From assembly GCA_030613705.1 (NCBI GenBank), contig JAUWLJ010000034.1:1-11520 (forward strand): a DNA stretch of 11,520 nt, written 5' to 3'. A model generated the notes under the pieces. It was not told the DNA's origin. It did not search any database and saw nothing but the letters and a program-made list of their open reading frames with translations. The translations under genes and the position numbers were made by a program. The stretch is from Chloroflexota bacterium (GTDB lineage: Bacteria; Chloroflexota; Anaerolineae; Anaerolineales; UBA4823). Positions 1-7,404 of this stretch are shown here, in pieces. Positions within the stretch are counted from its first letter, which is position 1; every line of letters begins with the position of its first letter.

Positions 1-33
1 TGAGAGTTTGAAATAGCGTACCTGGAGGATCAG
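1..33 (+). other. Leader before ctaD; end of an unseen upstream gene
   Basis: All three + frames reach a stop codon by base 16 (TGA at 1-3, TAG at 14-16, TGA at 9-11), so any upstream gene ends at or before that point and no useful part of it is visible. A clear GGAGG ribosome-binding site at 24-28 lies five bases before the ATG of subunit I. The short spacing suggests the operon began further left. Subunit II would be the expected neighbour, but that is inference. Confidence 0.5.
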
Positions 34-1923
34 ATGAGATTTTATCGTTTATCACTTTATCGTGGCCTTGGCTATATGGTGCTCGGCACACTGGTTGGAG
101 CACTTATCACCATCCTAATCCGTTTACTAATGGGGCTCCCAGCCGGGAATGCAGAACCAGTGCTGGTTTCCGGAGCATTACTGGGGTCAATGGCGTTTAT
201 GTACGGTACCGGTGTCCTGGACGACTGGCTTAAGTGGGCTAAGGGTATCGACACCCCAGAAGCTTCCCTTGAATCCGAAGTTGAAGGCTACAAGCGCTTC
301 ATACATGTCTCGTATGACCATAAAGTAATCGGAATCCAATATGGGTTGACTTCATTATTAGTCCTATTAGTCGCTGGATTGTTCGCGTGGATTTTCCGCA
401 CAGAATTAGCCCAACCGGGACTGCAATTCTTGACTCCCGATGGATTTAACACACTGATCAGTTTACACGGTATCGTTAACATTGGCGGTATGCTGCTCGG
501 CGTGGCGGCCATGTCAAATTATTTGGTGCCCCTAATGATCGGCGCTAATGATATGGCTTTTCCCCGCTTGAACGCTTTCGCATATTGGCTCAATATCCCT
601 GCTATCGTAATGCTGCTCAGCACCATCCTTTTAGGCGGAGTCGATGCCGGCTGGACTGGGTATCCCCCCCTGAGTGAGAATCTATCTAAGATCGGCTTCT
701 CGATGTTTTTCCTCGGGGTTTACCTGATTGGACTCTCCTCTATCCTGGGAGCGTTGAACCTGATTACCACAATTGTCAGGATGAGAGCGCCAGGAATGAC
801 CTTGTTCCGCATGCCGATTTTCGTCTGGTCTGTTCTGGCGACAGTGGTAATTTCAGTAACTGCAACCCAGTTGATCGGCCTCTCGTTCCAGATGGTGTTA
901 TTTGACCGCATTTTTGGCATGAATTTCTTCAATCCAGACCAGGGCGGTAATGTGCTGCTCTTCCAGAACCTGTTTTGGTTTTATTCCCACCCGGCTGTCT
1001 ATGTCTTTGTATTGCCAGGCTTGGGTATTATCAGCGAATTGCTGCCGGTATTTTCTCGCAAACCCCTCTTCGGTTACAGGTGGGTGGCATTGTCATCGAT
1101 GGCGATTGCCCTGATTGGTTTCTTTGTTTGGGCACACCATATGTTCACCTCGGGGATGGCAAATTATCTTCGGGTTCCGTTTACTTATTCCACCATGCTG
1201 GTTGCGGTACCTACGGGGGTCAAATTCTTCAGCTGGCTTGGGACAATGTGGCATGGAAAATTGTCCTTTAAGACACCTATGCTGTATGTTCTGGGCGCGG
1301 TTTCAATATTTCTCCTGGGTGGTCTCAGTGGTCCACCGAATGCGACGGTCGCAACTGATTTACACATCCACGATACCTACTTTATCGTAGGCCATTTCCA
1401 TGCCACCATGTTTGGTGGTTATCTATTCCCCTTCATCGCGGCAATTTATTATTGGTTCCCATTGATGACTGGTCGGATGTACAACGAAAGGTTGGGGAAA
1501 ATTGGCTTTTGGCTAATGCTGATTGGATTTTATGCCCAATCCCTATTCCAGATGCAGTCTGGTCTTTTAGGGATGCGGCGCAGGATCGCTGATTATGACC
1601 CGGGGCTCGGAGTAGATTTTCAACAGATGATGGTTAGTATCGCTGGTTTTGTAGTTGGGGCAGGTGTATTGGTGTTCATTACCAATCTGGCACTTAGCAT
1701 ACGGCGCGGTGAAGTGGCAGTACCTAATCCGTGGCGTTCGCGGTCCCCTGAGTGGCACATTCCTGTACCCATTCGGGGTCACAATTACGAAGAACCTTTT
1801 GAAGTGATCGGCGACCCTTACGACTATGGTCTGGAAGATTCGGCTTACACGAGTTTAGGTGGGGCAGCAGGTTCCACAGCAGATTCAACATCAGCAGTGC
1901 CTGAACCAGCTGCAGCAGACTGA
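34..1923 (+). CDS. ctaD: Haem-copper oxidase subunit I (aa3-type, A2 subfamily)
   Basis: Catalytic subunit of the terminal oxidase; it reduces O2 to water and pumps protons across the membrane. The 629 residues carry every cofactor ligand: H145 and H456 for low-spin haem a, H454 for haem a3, and H319, H368 and H369 for CuB, with Y323 placed for the His-Tyr crosslink. The D-channel entry is present (N162, D173, N180) and so is the K-channel lysine (K397). The helix VI glutamate of A1 enzymes is replaced: the motif reads YSHPAVY (317-323), the Tyr-Ser signature of A2 enzymes. Twelve canonical membrane helices run from about 99 to 553. Before them lie about 90 extra residues with two predicted helices (about 11-34 and 41-60). 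The C-terminal tail is rich in Ala, Ser and Pro. GGAGG at 24-28 supports the ATG. First gene seen of a co-directional oxidase operon. Confidence 0.97.
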   Translation: MRFYRLSLYRGLGYMVLGTLVGALITILIRLLMGLPAGNAEPVLVSGALLGSMAFMYGTGVLDDWLKWAKGIDTPEASLESEVEGYKRFIHVSYDHKVIGIQYGLTSLLVLLVAGLFAWIFRTELAQPGLQFLTPDGFNTLISLHGIVNIGGMLLGVAAMSNYLVPLMIGANDMAFPRLNAFAYWLNIPAIVMLLSTILLGGVDAGWTGYPPLSENLSKIGFSMFFLGVYLIGLSSILGALNLITTIVRMRAPGMTLFRMPIFVWSVLATVVISVTATQLIGLSFQMVLFDRIFGMNFFNPDQGGNVLLFQNLFWFYSHPAVYVFVLPGLGIISELLPVFSRKPLFGYRWVALSSMAIALIGFFVWAHHMFTSGMANYLRVPFTYSTMLVAVPTGVKFFSWLGTMWHGKLSFKTPMLYVLGAVSIFLLGGLSGPPNATVATDLHIHDTYFIVGHFHATMFGGYLFPFIAAIYYWFPLMTGRMYNERLGKIGFWLMLIGFYAQSLFQMQSGLLGMRRRIADYDPGLGVDFQQMMVSIAGFVVGAGVLVFITNLALSIRRGEVAVPNPWRSRSPEWHIPVPIRGHNYEEPFEVIGDPYDYGLEDSAYTSLGGAAGSTADSTSAVPEPAAAD

Positions 1924-1977
1924 ATCCCATCAAGAATATGATTCTCTTTATCTCAATTAAGTTTAGGAGAGATTTTC

Positions 1978-2220
1978 ATGGAAGACAAAGGTAATTTAGA
2001 AGAACAGAACAACGGTGGTTATAAAGAAGACAAGAATATCGGTGCAGCTGTTTTTCTTCTGCTTATAGCATTGACAATTGGAGAATTCTTCATCGGCAGT
2101 ATCGCGGTGGATTGGTCTTGGCCACTTTGGGGTATTGCCATTCTTAAAGCTGCCCTGATAATTTATTACTTCATGCATGTTACCAGAGTGTTTGGAAGTT
2201 CTGAGGAGGGTGGATCATGA
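1978..2220 (+). CDS. Cytochrome c oxidase subunit IV (small prokaryotic type)
   Basis: An 80-residue membrane protein with a charged, Asn- and Glu-rich N-terminus (1-20) and two hydrophobic helices at about 21-42 and 47-70. The second ends in the YYFMHV stretch typical of prokaryotic subunit IV (CtaF/CoxD-like). In this family it is an accessory subunit that stabilises the oxidase rather than binding a cofactor, and no metal ligands are evident here. AGGAGAG at 1965-1971 precedes the ATG at good spacing. Its stop overlaps the start of subunit III in an ATGA, which argues for translational coupling. The position between subunits I and III supports the call, since the protein is too short to identify firmly on sequence alone. 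Confidence 0.85.
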   Translation: MEDKGNLEEQNNGGYKEDKNIGAAVFLLLIALTIGEFFIGSIAVDWSWPLWGIAILKAALIIYYFMHVTRVFGSSEEGGS

Positions 2221-2789
2221 CCACTCAAGTTGAAGCACAGAGTAACTACAAATTTAAAACTGATTCCAACCGGCTGGGTCTCTGGCTGTTCATTATTTCC
2301 GATGCATTTGTTTTTGGTGGCTTGTTGGTGAGCCGTTTTTTCCTATTTGCCGGTGAACGACCCGAACTCAACCAATGGTTGGGCTTTGTAGTTACATTAA
2401 TTTTGCTCACCAGCAGTTTCTTTATGTATCGCGCCGATATAAATATCTCCTATGGGAATGTGAAAGGATTTACCCGCAACATTCTGATCACAATTATCCT
2501 GGGTATTTTGTTCCTGGTTGGTGTGGTTGGATTGGAGTGGCCGACCGCACCATTCTCGGTGGGTGAGAATGCCATGTCATCGATATTCTTCACCATGACT
2601 GGCATGCATGCCTTACATGTTTTGAGCGGTGTGATCTTCCTGACCATCGTTTACCGCAATGGGAAGAAAGGATTATATTCACGAGAGCGACATTTTCCTG
2701 TTGAGGCAGCCGCAATTTACTGGCATTTCGTGGATGTGGTCTGGGTATTCTTCTATCCAGCCCTCTACTTGATGGGGCGTGCTGTATAG
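2217..2789 (+). CDS. ctaE: Cytochrome c oxidase subunit III
   Basis: Integral membrane subunit of the oxidase; in this family it stabilises subunit I and supports proton uptake through the D pathway. At 190 residues it is the short five-helix form, with helices near 21-42, 53-71, 88-107, 120-142 and 164-186. Diagnostic motifs are LGLWLFIISDAFVFGG near 20-35, the intramembrane glutamate E107 in LEW, GMHALHV at 129-135, and YWHFVDVVWVFFYPALY at 168-184. GAGGAGGG at 2203-2210 sits just before the ATG, inside the end of the subunit IV gene, and the two genes overlap by four bases. Confidence 0.96.
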   Translation: MTTQVEAQSNYKFKTDSNRLGLWLFIISDAFVFGGLLVSRFFLFAGERPELNQWLGFVVTLILLTSSFFMYRADINISYGNVKGFTRNILITIILGILFLVGVVGLEWPTAPFSVGENAMSSIFFTMTGMHALHVLSGVIFLTIVYRNGKKGLYSRERHFPVEAAAIYWHFVDVVWVFFYPALYLMGRAV

Positions 2790-2840
2790 TTTTCTGAAGA
2801 TGTTTAATGTTGATCAAAATCTTGGATTGAACCATCACAA

Positions 2841-3449
2841 ATGATGAAACCTCGCAATCTCCTAATTTTTGGTATTGCTCTCCTGTTTGGACTGGTAGCA
2901 GTTTTCACCCTGATGGGTACTACAAAACCATATACATTTCAGGGCTCCTTGATCGACCCGCCTGTTGAAGCGCCCAAATTTGAGTTAAGTGATGTCAATG
3001 GTCAGCGCTTCCAGTTGAGTGAATTGGATGGGCAGGTTGTAATCATGTTCTTTGGCTACACCAGCTGTCCAGATGTTTGTCCTGTGACACTCACGGATTT
3101 TTTGCGCATCCGCTCAAAACTTGGGTACCAAGCGGAAAAGGTAAGCTTTGTGTTTGTTACCGTCGATCCGGAACGAGATACTCCGGAACGAATGAATAAA
3201 TATCTTACCAATTTTGATCCAGCGATAATAGGGTTGACCGGGGAACGCGCAGAGCTTGAATCGGTCTGGTCTTCATACGGGGTGTATGAGGCCAAGGTAG
3301 ATGGCGGCAGTGACGATTACTACCTGGTGGATCACAGCTCCAGGATTTATGTGATCGACGCAGATGGTAATCTGCGACTCACGTACCTGTTCGGAACCGA
3401 GAATCAGGTGATCATCGAAGATGTTCGCCATCTGGTCTCGCGACAATAA
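2841..3449 (+). CDS. sco1: SCO1/SenC-family copper chaperone
   Basis: Membrane-anchored thioredoxin-fold protein that delivers copper to, or reduces the cysteines of, the CuA site in oxidase subunit II. A single N-terminal helix (about 7-25) anchors it, with the domain outside the cell membrane. The copper ligands are present: C76 and C80 in CPDVC, and H165 in VDHSS. The context FFGYTSCPDVCPVTLTDF and the VTVDPERDTPE stretch (107-117) are typical of the family. At 202 residues the length is normal. There are two adjacent ATGs (2841 and 2844) and no clear Shine-Dalgarno, although neighbouring genes have strong ones. A stop in frame at 2811-2813 limits the start choice. It lies 51 bases after subunit III, in the same operon. 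Confidence 0.95.
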   Translation: MMKPRNLLIFGIALLFGLVAVFTLMGTTKPYTFQGSLIDPPVEAPKFELSDVNGQRFQLSELDGQVVIMFFGYTSCPDVCPVTLTDFLRIRSKLGYQAEKVSFVFVTVDPERDTPERMNKYLTNFDPAIIGLTGERAELESVWSSYGVYEAKVDGGSDDYYLVDHSSRIYVIDADGNLRLTYLFGTENQVIIEDVRHLVSRQ

Positions 3450-3487
3450 TCCGGCAGGATTAAAGCAGTAATGAGGATGAATTCCTG

Positions 3488-4042
3488 ATGGATACAAACT
3501 CGACATTAAAGAAGGGGTTCAAGCGCTTGATCATCACCTTGCTCATCTCGCTGGCTTTGGTTTGGGCCGGCAGTGAGGTGGCATTCTATTTCCTCAAAGA
3601 GAATACCGATCGATTACCAGAGCAAATTGAACTGGTTATCCCCCCCGGTACCGCGGACAAGGTCGCCGCTGGAGAACCAATCCCCTCAATCCCAGATGAG
3701 ATGACATTTGTGCTTGGGGATACCTTGATTGTCAAGAATGAAGATTCTGTTGACCACACATTAGGCCCCTTATGGATTCCCCCCCGTTCCAAGGCCAGTC
3801 TCGTATTAGATGCGGCCGACCGGTATGCCTATTCCTGCTCCTTCCAGTCCAGCCGTTACCTAGGTTTGAATGTTAAACAGCCTACGACCTGGCAAACACG
3901 TCTGGTGGCTCTGGGATTTAGCGTCCCAGCGACAACCGCTTTTTTCTTTATTTACAGCCTGGCATTGTGGCCTATTAACCCGGAACCTAAGAAGAATGCT
4001 CCGCGTGAAACTCAGGGCAATGAAAAGCCTTCCAGACCATGA
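3488..4042 (+). CDS. Membrane-anchored cupredoxin-like protein, function unknown
   Basis: I do not recognise this family. The 184 residues form an N-terminal helix (about 13-36), an extracytoplasmic segment (about 40-135), a second helix (about 137-161) and a charged Pro-rich tail. The middle resembles a cupredoxin: a strand-turn pattern with NEDSVDHTLG (84-93), IPPRSKASLVL, then YAYSCSF (113-119). H90 and C117 sit where the first His and the Cys of a type 1 copper site would be. The usual second His appears replaced (Q120 or nearby), and no Met follows at the axial position. GAGGA at 3473-3477 supports the ATG. The gene lies between SCO and SURF1 and overlaps SURF1 in an ATGA, so a role in copper handling or oxidase assembly is inferred from context only. 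It could also be a structural accessory subunit without copper. Confidence 0.75.
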   Translation: MDTNSTLKKGFKRLIITLLISLALVWAGSEVAFYFLKENTDRLPEQIELVIPPGTADKVAAGEPIPSIPDEMTFVLGDTLIVKNEDSVDHTLGPLWIPPRSKASLVLDAADRYAYSCSFQSSRYLGLNVKQPTTWQTRLVALGFSVPATTAFFFIYSLALWPINPEPKKNAPRETQGNEKPSRP

Positions 4043-4881
4043 AACTTGAGAGATTATTCAGCCGTCAGTGGTGGAAATCCACGATATTAGTCATCGCTGC
4101 TGTTTTGGTCATGGTCCGCCTGGGATTCTGGCAGCTGGATCGTCTAGAGCAGCGGAAAGCCTTTAATGCACGTGTGGAAGCGCAGCTGGCTGAATCCCCA
4201 CGGGAGCTGACTAACCAGAACCTGGACCTGGAATTGTTCAATATGGAATACCGCTCCGCAGTAGTTTCTGGGGAATATGATCACGAACGACAGGTGGTCT
4301 TGCGAAACCAGGATTGGCAAGGACACTTGGGTGTTCACCTCCTGACGCCATTGGTGATCAGCGGCGGGGAAAACGCTATCCTGGTCGACCGTGGATGGGT
4401 TCCTTATGAGGATTTCACTGGGGATAATCTTTCCCAGTATGATGATCCAGGCCTGGTGGAAGTTGAGGGGGTGATCCGAAGGTCTCAATCAAAACCGCTG
4501 ATTGGCGGGCGTGCAGATCAGGCTCCAGGCCCGGGTGAGGATCCATTGAAAGCCTGGTACTGGATTAATATCGATGATATTTCCGGACAATTTCCATACG
4601 AGCTGCTGCCTGTGTATCAGGTCAGCTCTCCCGATCTCATCGAGGAACAGTTGCCATACCGCAGGCAGGAGGAATTAGACCTCTCAGAAGGATCACACCT
4701 GGGTTATGCCTTCCAATGGTTTACGTTTGCTGCCATACTGGGAATTGGCTACCCGAGCTACGTGCGCAAGGAAGAAGGGCGAGCGGTTGCAATATCAGGA
4801 AAAAAGACCCCCAATATTCGACACAAGGATTCAAAGGGATCAAATCCGGATTCTGGTTCCAAAGGATACAAACAAGCATGA
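4039..4881 (+). CDS. SURF1: SURF1-family oxidase assembly protein
   Basis: Assembly factor for aa3-type oxidases, thought to hold haem A for insertion into subunit I. The 280 residues follow the family plan: a first helix (about 15-32) running into LGFWQLDRLEQRK (28-40); an external domain with the strongly conserved VVSGEYDHERQVVLRNQ (75-91), GVHLLTPL and ILVDRGWVP (114-122); and a second helix beginning SHLGYAFQWFTFA (219-231). The tail after residue 245 is lysine- and serine-rich. The start overlaps the previous stop as ATGA (4039-4042) and the stop overlaps the next start as ATGA (4878-4881), so the three genes are tightly packed. Its presence fits the haem A synthase encoded next. Confidence 0.94.
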   Translation: MKLERLFSRQWWKSTILVIAAVLVMVRLGFWQLDRLEQRKAFNARVEAQLAESPRELTNQNLDLELFNMEYRSAVVSGEYDHERQVVLRNQDWQGHLGVHLLTPLVISGGENAILVDRGWVPYEDFTGDNLSQYDDPGLVEVEGVIRRSQSKPLIGGRADQAPGPGEDPLKAWYWINIDDISGQFPYELLPVYQVSSPDLIEEQLPYRRQEELDLSEGSHLGYAFQWFTFAAILGIGYPSYVRKEEGRAVAISGKKTPNIRHKDSKGSNPDSGSKGYKQA

Positions 4882-6725
4882 ACTCCTCCCAAAACACAAT
4901 ACAATCTGTCGCTCCCGCATTTCGAAACCTGTTGTTGGGTACAGCTTTCCTGGTATTTGGCTTGATCGTGCTTGGTGTGATCCTTAGAGTATCAGGCTCT
5001 AGTTCTGCGTGCTTGGACTGGCCGACCTGCTCAAGTGGTTTGACTGAGCCGATAGGTAGCCCAGCTTTTCTTCCATTCCTGCACCGTATCATCTCCGTGG
5101 TAACAGGCATTGGGTTAACCAGCTCTTTGGTTTTCGCATGGCGGCGCCATAGAAACCAGGCTTGGATTGTGAAACCATTGAGCGCAGCTGCGTGTTTGAT
5201 GGTAATTCAGATTTTGTTAGGACGTTTCGTTACAACCCAGATCGATTCACCCAGTATGAGCGGTGTTCACTTCGCTTTAGCTCTCGGTGTTTTAGCCCTG
5301 ACTGTGATCCCATTAGTAATTCTCTTTTACCTTGATTTTTCAAAACGAGTTGGAAAAGTTGGTGAGTCCAAAGCAAGCATTCGATTGACATATGATTCAC
5401 CTTTTTCTCGGCTGACGGTATTGACATTGATTGCAGTTTTCTTTTTATTTATCAGCGGTACCTTGGTATCCACGAGTGGGGCGCAGGCTGTCTGCCAGAG
5501 TTGGCCGTTGTGTGGCGAGATCATCCCATTTGGTTACTTGGGATGGGTAAACCTGGTTCACAGATTAATTACGCTTGTCGCGGGGATCATGATTTTTATA
5601 CTGCTCATTCAAGCCTGGCGAACTCAGCGAAGTCAGATTGGCATCCTGGTCGCCACGACGGCAGCTGGCGTGCTGTTCTTTTCCCAGGCAATGATGGGGA
5701 TGGTTGAAACCACGCAGAATTATCCGGGTTATTTGATCGGGTTGCATATCGCGACCGCCACCGCAGTTTGGGCTGCACTTGTGATCCAGGCAACCCTGGT
5801 GGGGCTGGCCCAGCGCTCAGCGTATGATGAGCAGGCAGAAGCCTTGATTTGGAAAGATCGAGATTTAAAGGGATTGCTGAAAGATTATCTATTGCTGACC
5901 AAACCTATTGTCGTGACTTTATTATTGGTGACGACCTTCGCGGGGATGGTAGTGGGAGCCAAATCCTGGCCTAGTCTCAATCTGGTCTTTTGGACTTTGT
6001 TGGGTGGTTTCTTAGCTGCTGGGGGATCAGGATCGATCAACCAATATATAGACCGCCATGATGATAGTAAAATGCAGCGAACCGCCAAACGCCCGATTCC
6101 ATCTGGTCGTCTGACACCAGGGGAAGGATTGGCTTTTGGTGTTGCAGCAACCCTGGTCTCTTTCTACTTGATGGTATCAATGGTGAATTTCCTGGCCGGG
6201 ATACTGACCCTGGCAGGGATTATATATTACGTATTATTGTACAGCCTGCTGCTTAAGAAAACCACGGTCCAAAATATTGTCATTGGTGGTGGGGCAGGAG
6301 CTATTCCACCTTTAGTCGGCTGGGCTGCTGCCACAGGCAGCCTAAATGTGCCATCATTATTCCTTTTTGCTGTGGTGTTTATGTGGACACCACCGCATTT
6401 CTGGGCGTTGGCCTTAGTTCGTAAAAAGGATTATGCGCGGGCAGGAATTCCTATGCTGCCGGTTGTGCGTGGCGATCAAGAGACGCGCTGGCAGATATTT
6501 CTTTACACAATAGAGCTGGTGGTCTTGACTCTGGTTCTGCCGCTATTCGGACTCGGTGGGGGGATATATTTCGTGGCAGCGATCTTGCTGGGTGCCTTGC
6601 TTCTCTATTCCGCCTGGAATCTCTGGCGAGGAGAGGGCAACAAGGTTGCTTGGAAAATGTACCGGCATTCCAGCATGTATCTGGCTTTCTTATTTTTGGC
6701 ATTAATGGTTGACGCCTTAGTGTAA
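4878..6725 (+). CDS. ctaA/ctaB: Haem A synthase-haem O synthase fusion (CtaA-CtaB)
   Basis: Two consecutive enzymes of haem A biosynthesis in one 615-residue protein. Residues about 15-310 are CtaA (haem O to haem A, eight helices): haem-ligand histidines H69, H131, H228 and H290, and an external Cys pair in each half (C45/C51 and C206/C212). Residues about 333-615 are CtaB, protohaem IX farnesyltransferase: DYLLLTKP (336-343), the prenyl-diphosphate motif NQYIDRHDDSKMQRTAKRP (388-406), and WTPPHFWALAL (503-513). Biosynthetic order is reversed: the second enzyme is N-terminal. The reading frame stays open further upstream, to 4716, but ATG 4878 is chosen because it makes an ATGA overlap with SURF1 and begins just before the first CtaA helix. 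The glutamate usually three residues before the first histidine (E57 in Bacillus CtaA) is P66 here. Fusions of this kind are known in some bacteria and archaea. Confidence 0.95.
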   Translation: MNSSQNTIQSVAPAFRNLLLGTAFLVFGLIVLGVILRVSGSSSACLDWPTCSSGLTEPIGSPAFLPFLHRIISVVTGIGLTSSLVFAWRRHRNQAWIVKPLSAAACLMVIQILLGRFVTTQIDSPSMSGVHFALALGVLALTVIPLVILFYLDFSKRVGKVGESKASIRLTYDSPFSRLTVLTLIAVFFLFISGTLVSTSGAQAVCQSWPLCGEIIPFGYLGWVNLVHRLITLVAGIMIFILLIQAWRTQRSQIGILVATTAAGVLFFSQAMMGMVETTQNYPGYLIGLHIATATAVWAALVIQATLVGLAQRSAYDEQAEALIWKDRDLKGLLKDYLLLTKPIVVTLLLVTTFAGMVVGAKSWPSLNLVFWTLLGGFLAAGGSGSINQYIDRHDDSKMQRTAKRPIPSGRLTPGEGLAFGVAATLVSFYLMVSMVNFLAGILTLAGIIYYVLLYSLLLKKTTVQNIVIGGGAGAIPPLVGWAAATGSLNVPSLFLFAVVFMWTPPHFWALALVRKKDYARAGIPMLPVVRGDQETRWQIFLYTIELVVLTLVLPLFGLGGGIYFVAAILLGALLLYSAWNLWRGEGNKVAWKMYRHSSMYLAFLFLALMVDALV

Positions 6726-6735
6726 TTTATTGGTA

Positions 6736-6777
6736 GAGAAAAACTACTGGAAGTTAATCTCTTCCAGTTGTTTTTTT
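6736..6777. terminator. Bidirectional intrinsic terminator between convergent operons
   Basis: A perfect 8-bp stem, ACTGGAAG (6746-6753) with CTTCCAGT (6761-6768), has a 7-base loop. On the + strand it is followed by TG and seven Ts (6771-6777), 20 bases past the ctaA/ctaB stop. On the - strand the same hairpin is followed by AG, five Ts and CTC, so it can also end the PCu(A)C transcript after a 3' untranslated stretch of about 100-130 bases. I see no other gene in 6726-6866. Confidence 0.85.
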
Positions 6778-6866
6778 AATTGTGGAAGAGCACGCTTAGC
6801 GCTCTCTTCGACTATGCTCTGCTCTGCTCCGAGAGCCTGGTTTATGATTGGGCCAATAGGAAAATA

Positions 6867-7301
6867 TCAATCAGATTGTTTTACCTCAACTTCAATTGTG
6901 ATATCCCCAGCTCGCTGGAACTCCAAGGTCAAAGGAAAAGTTTCTCCCACGGAGAGGTCTTTCCCTAAAATGACCAACATGATGTGTAATCCTCCAGGAG
7001 CTAATTCAATTGAATCTTTCGCCGGAATAACCACCAGGTCCTGACGTTCCATGGTCATCGTTCCCGCCGCGTCCATTTTGCTGAGATGGATCTCTGTCCC
7101 GCCTGCGACATCGCTGTTGGCGCCGATTAACCCGTCACCTTGGTTGGTTTGATTATTGATTGTGAGATAAACAGCGCTGTTATCGCCTCGAAATCCCGGT
7201 CGCGCCCATGCATCCAGGACAACAATGCCATCAGATTTTCCACAAGCGCTGGTGATCAATATAATTAATAGCAGGATAAAAGTCGCCGTAACAGCTTTCA
7301 T
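6867..7301 (-). CDS. PCu(A)C-family copper chaperone lipoprotein
   Basis: Extracytoplasmic Cu(I) chaperone; in this family it passes copper to the CuA site of oxidase subunit II, alone or with SCO. The 144 residues start with a lipoprotein signal peptide: a hydrophobic stretch, then lipobox TSAC with C20 as the anchor. The domain carries the copper motif: H72, M84, H106 and M108, spaced as in H(M)X10MX21HXM, with Leu where the optional Met would be. ATG at 7299-7301 is preferred over the in-frame TTG one codon earlier, because AGGAGGG (minus strand, plus coordinates 7306-7312) then sits four bases upstream; it would be too close to the TTG. It is convergent with the oxidase operon, 141 bases away, sharing the terminator. 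No copper operator was recognised. Confidence 0.93.
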   Translation of the reverse strand: MKAVTATFILLLIILITSACGKSDGIVVLDAWARPGFRGDNSAVYLTINNQTNQGDGLIGANSDVAGGTEIHLSKMDAAGTMTMERQDLVVIPAKDSIELAPGGLHIMLVILGKDLSVGETFPLTLEFQRAGDITIEVEVKQSD

Positions 7302-7333
7302 CAAGCCCTCCTGAGTTGTGTAGTTTTAATGCT

Positions 7334-7339
7334 ATTATA
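7334..7339 (-). promoter_or_regulatory. Candidate -10 box of the PCu(A)C gene
   Basis: The minus strand reads a perfect TATAAT here, 32 bases before the ATG, with a strong Shine-Dalgarno between them. The region 16-18 bases further upstream (about 7356-7363) has no good TTGACA match (CAGCAC or GCAGCA), so the -35 element is weak or an activator is needed. The position suggests this gene is transcribed separately from the transpeptidase gene upstream. Confidence 0.45.
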
Positions 7340-7404
7340 GTCTGCTCAGGGGCTAGGTGCTGCCTTAATTATCGATTATTGGTGCTTAGCTGTACAGAAG
7401 CAAG

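Noticed and set aside
975..1390. Alternative-frame reading frames inside subunit I
   Set aside because: They lie wholly within the unmistakable ctaD gene and have no family features.
4716..4877. Longer N-terminus for the CtaA-CtaB fusion
   Set aside because: The extra 54 residues overlap the SURF1 gene in another frame, are not membrane-like, and ATG 4878 makes an ATGA overlap like the other junctions.
7302..7304. TTG start one codon before the ATG of PCu(A)C
   Set aside because: The strong AGGAGGG would be only one base away; the ATG has usable spacing.
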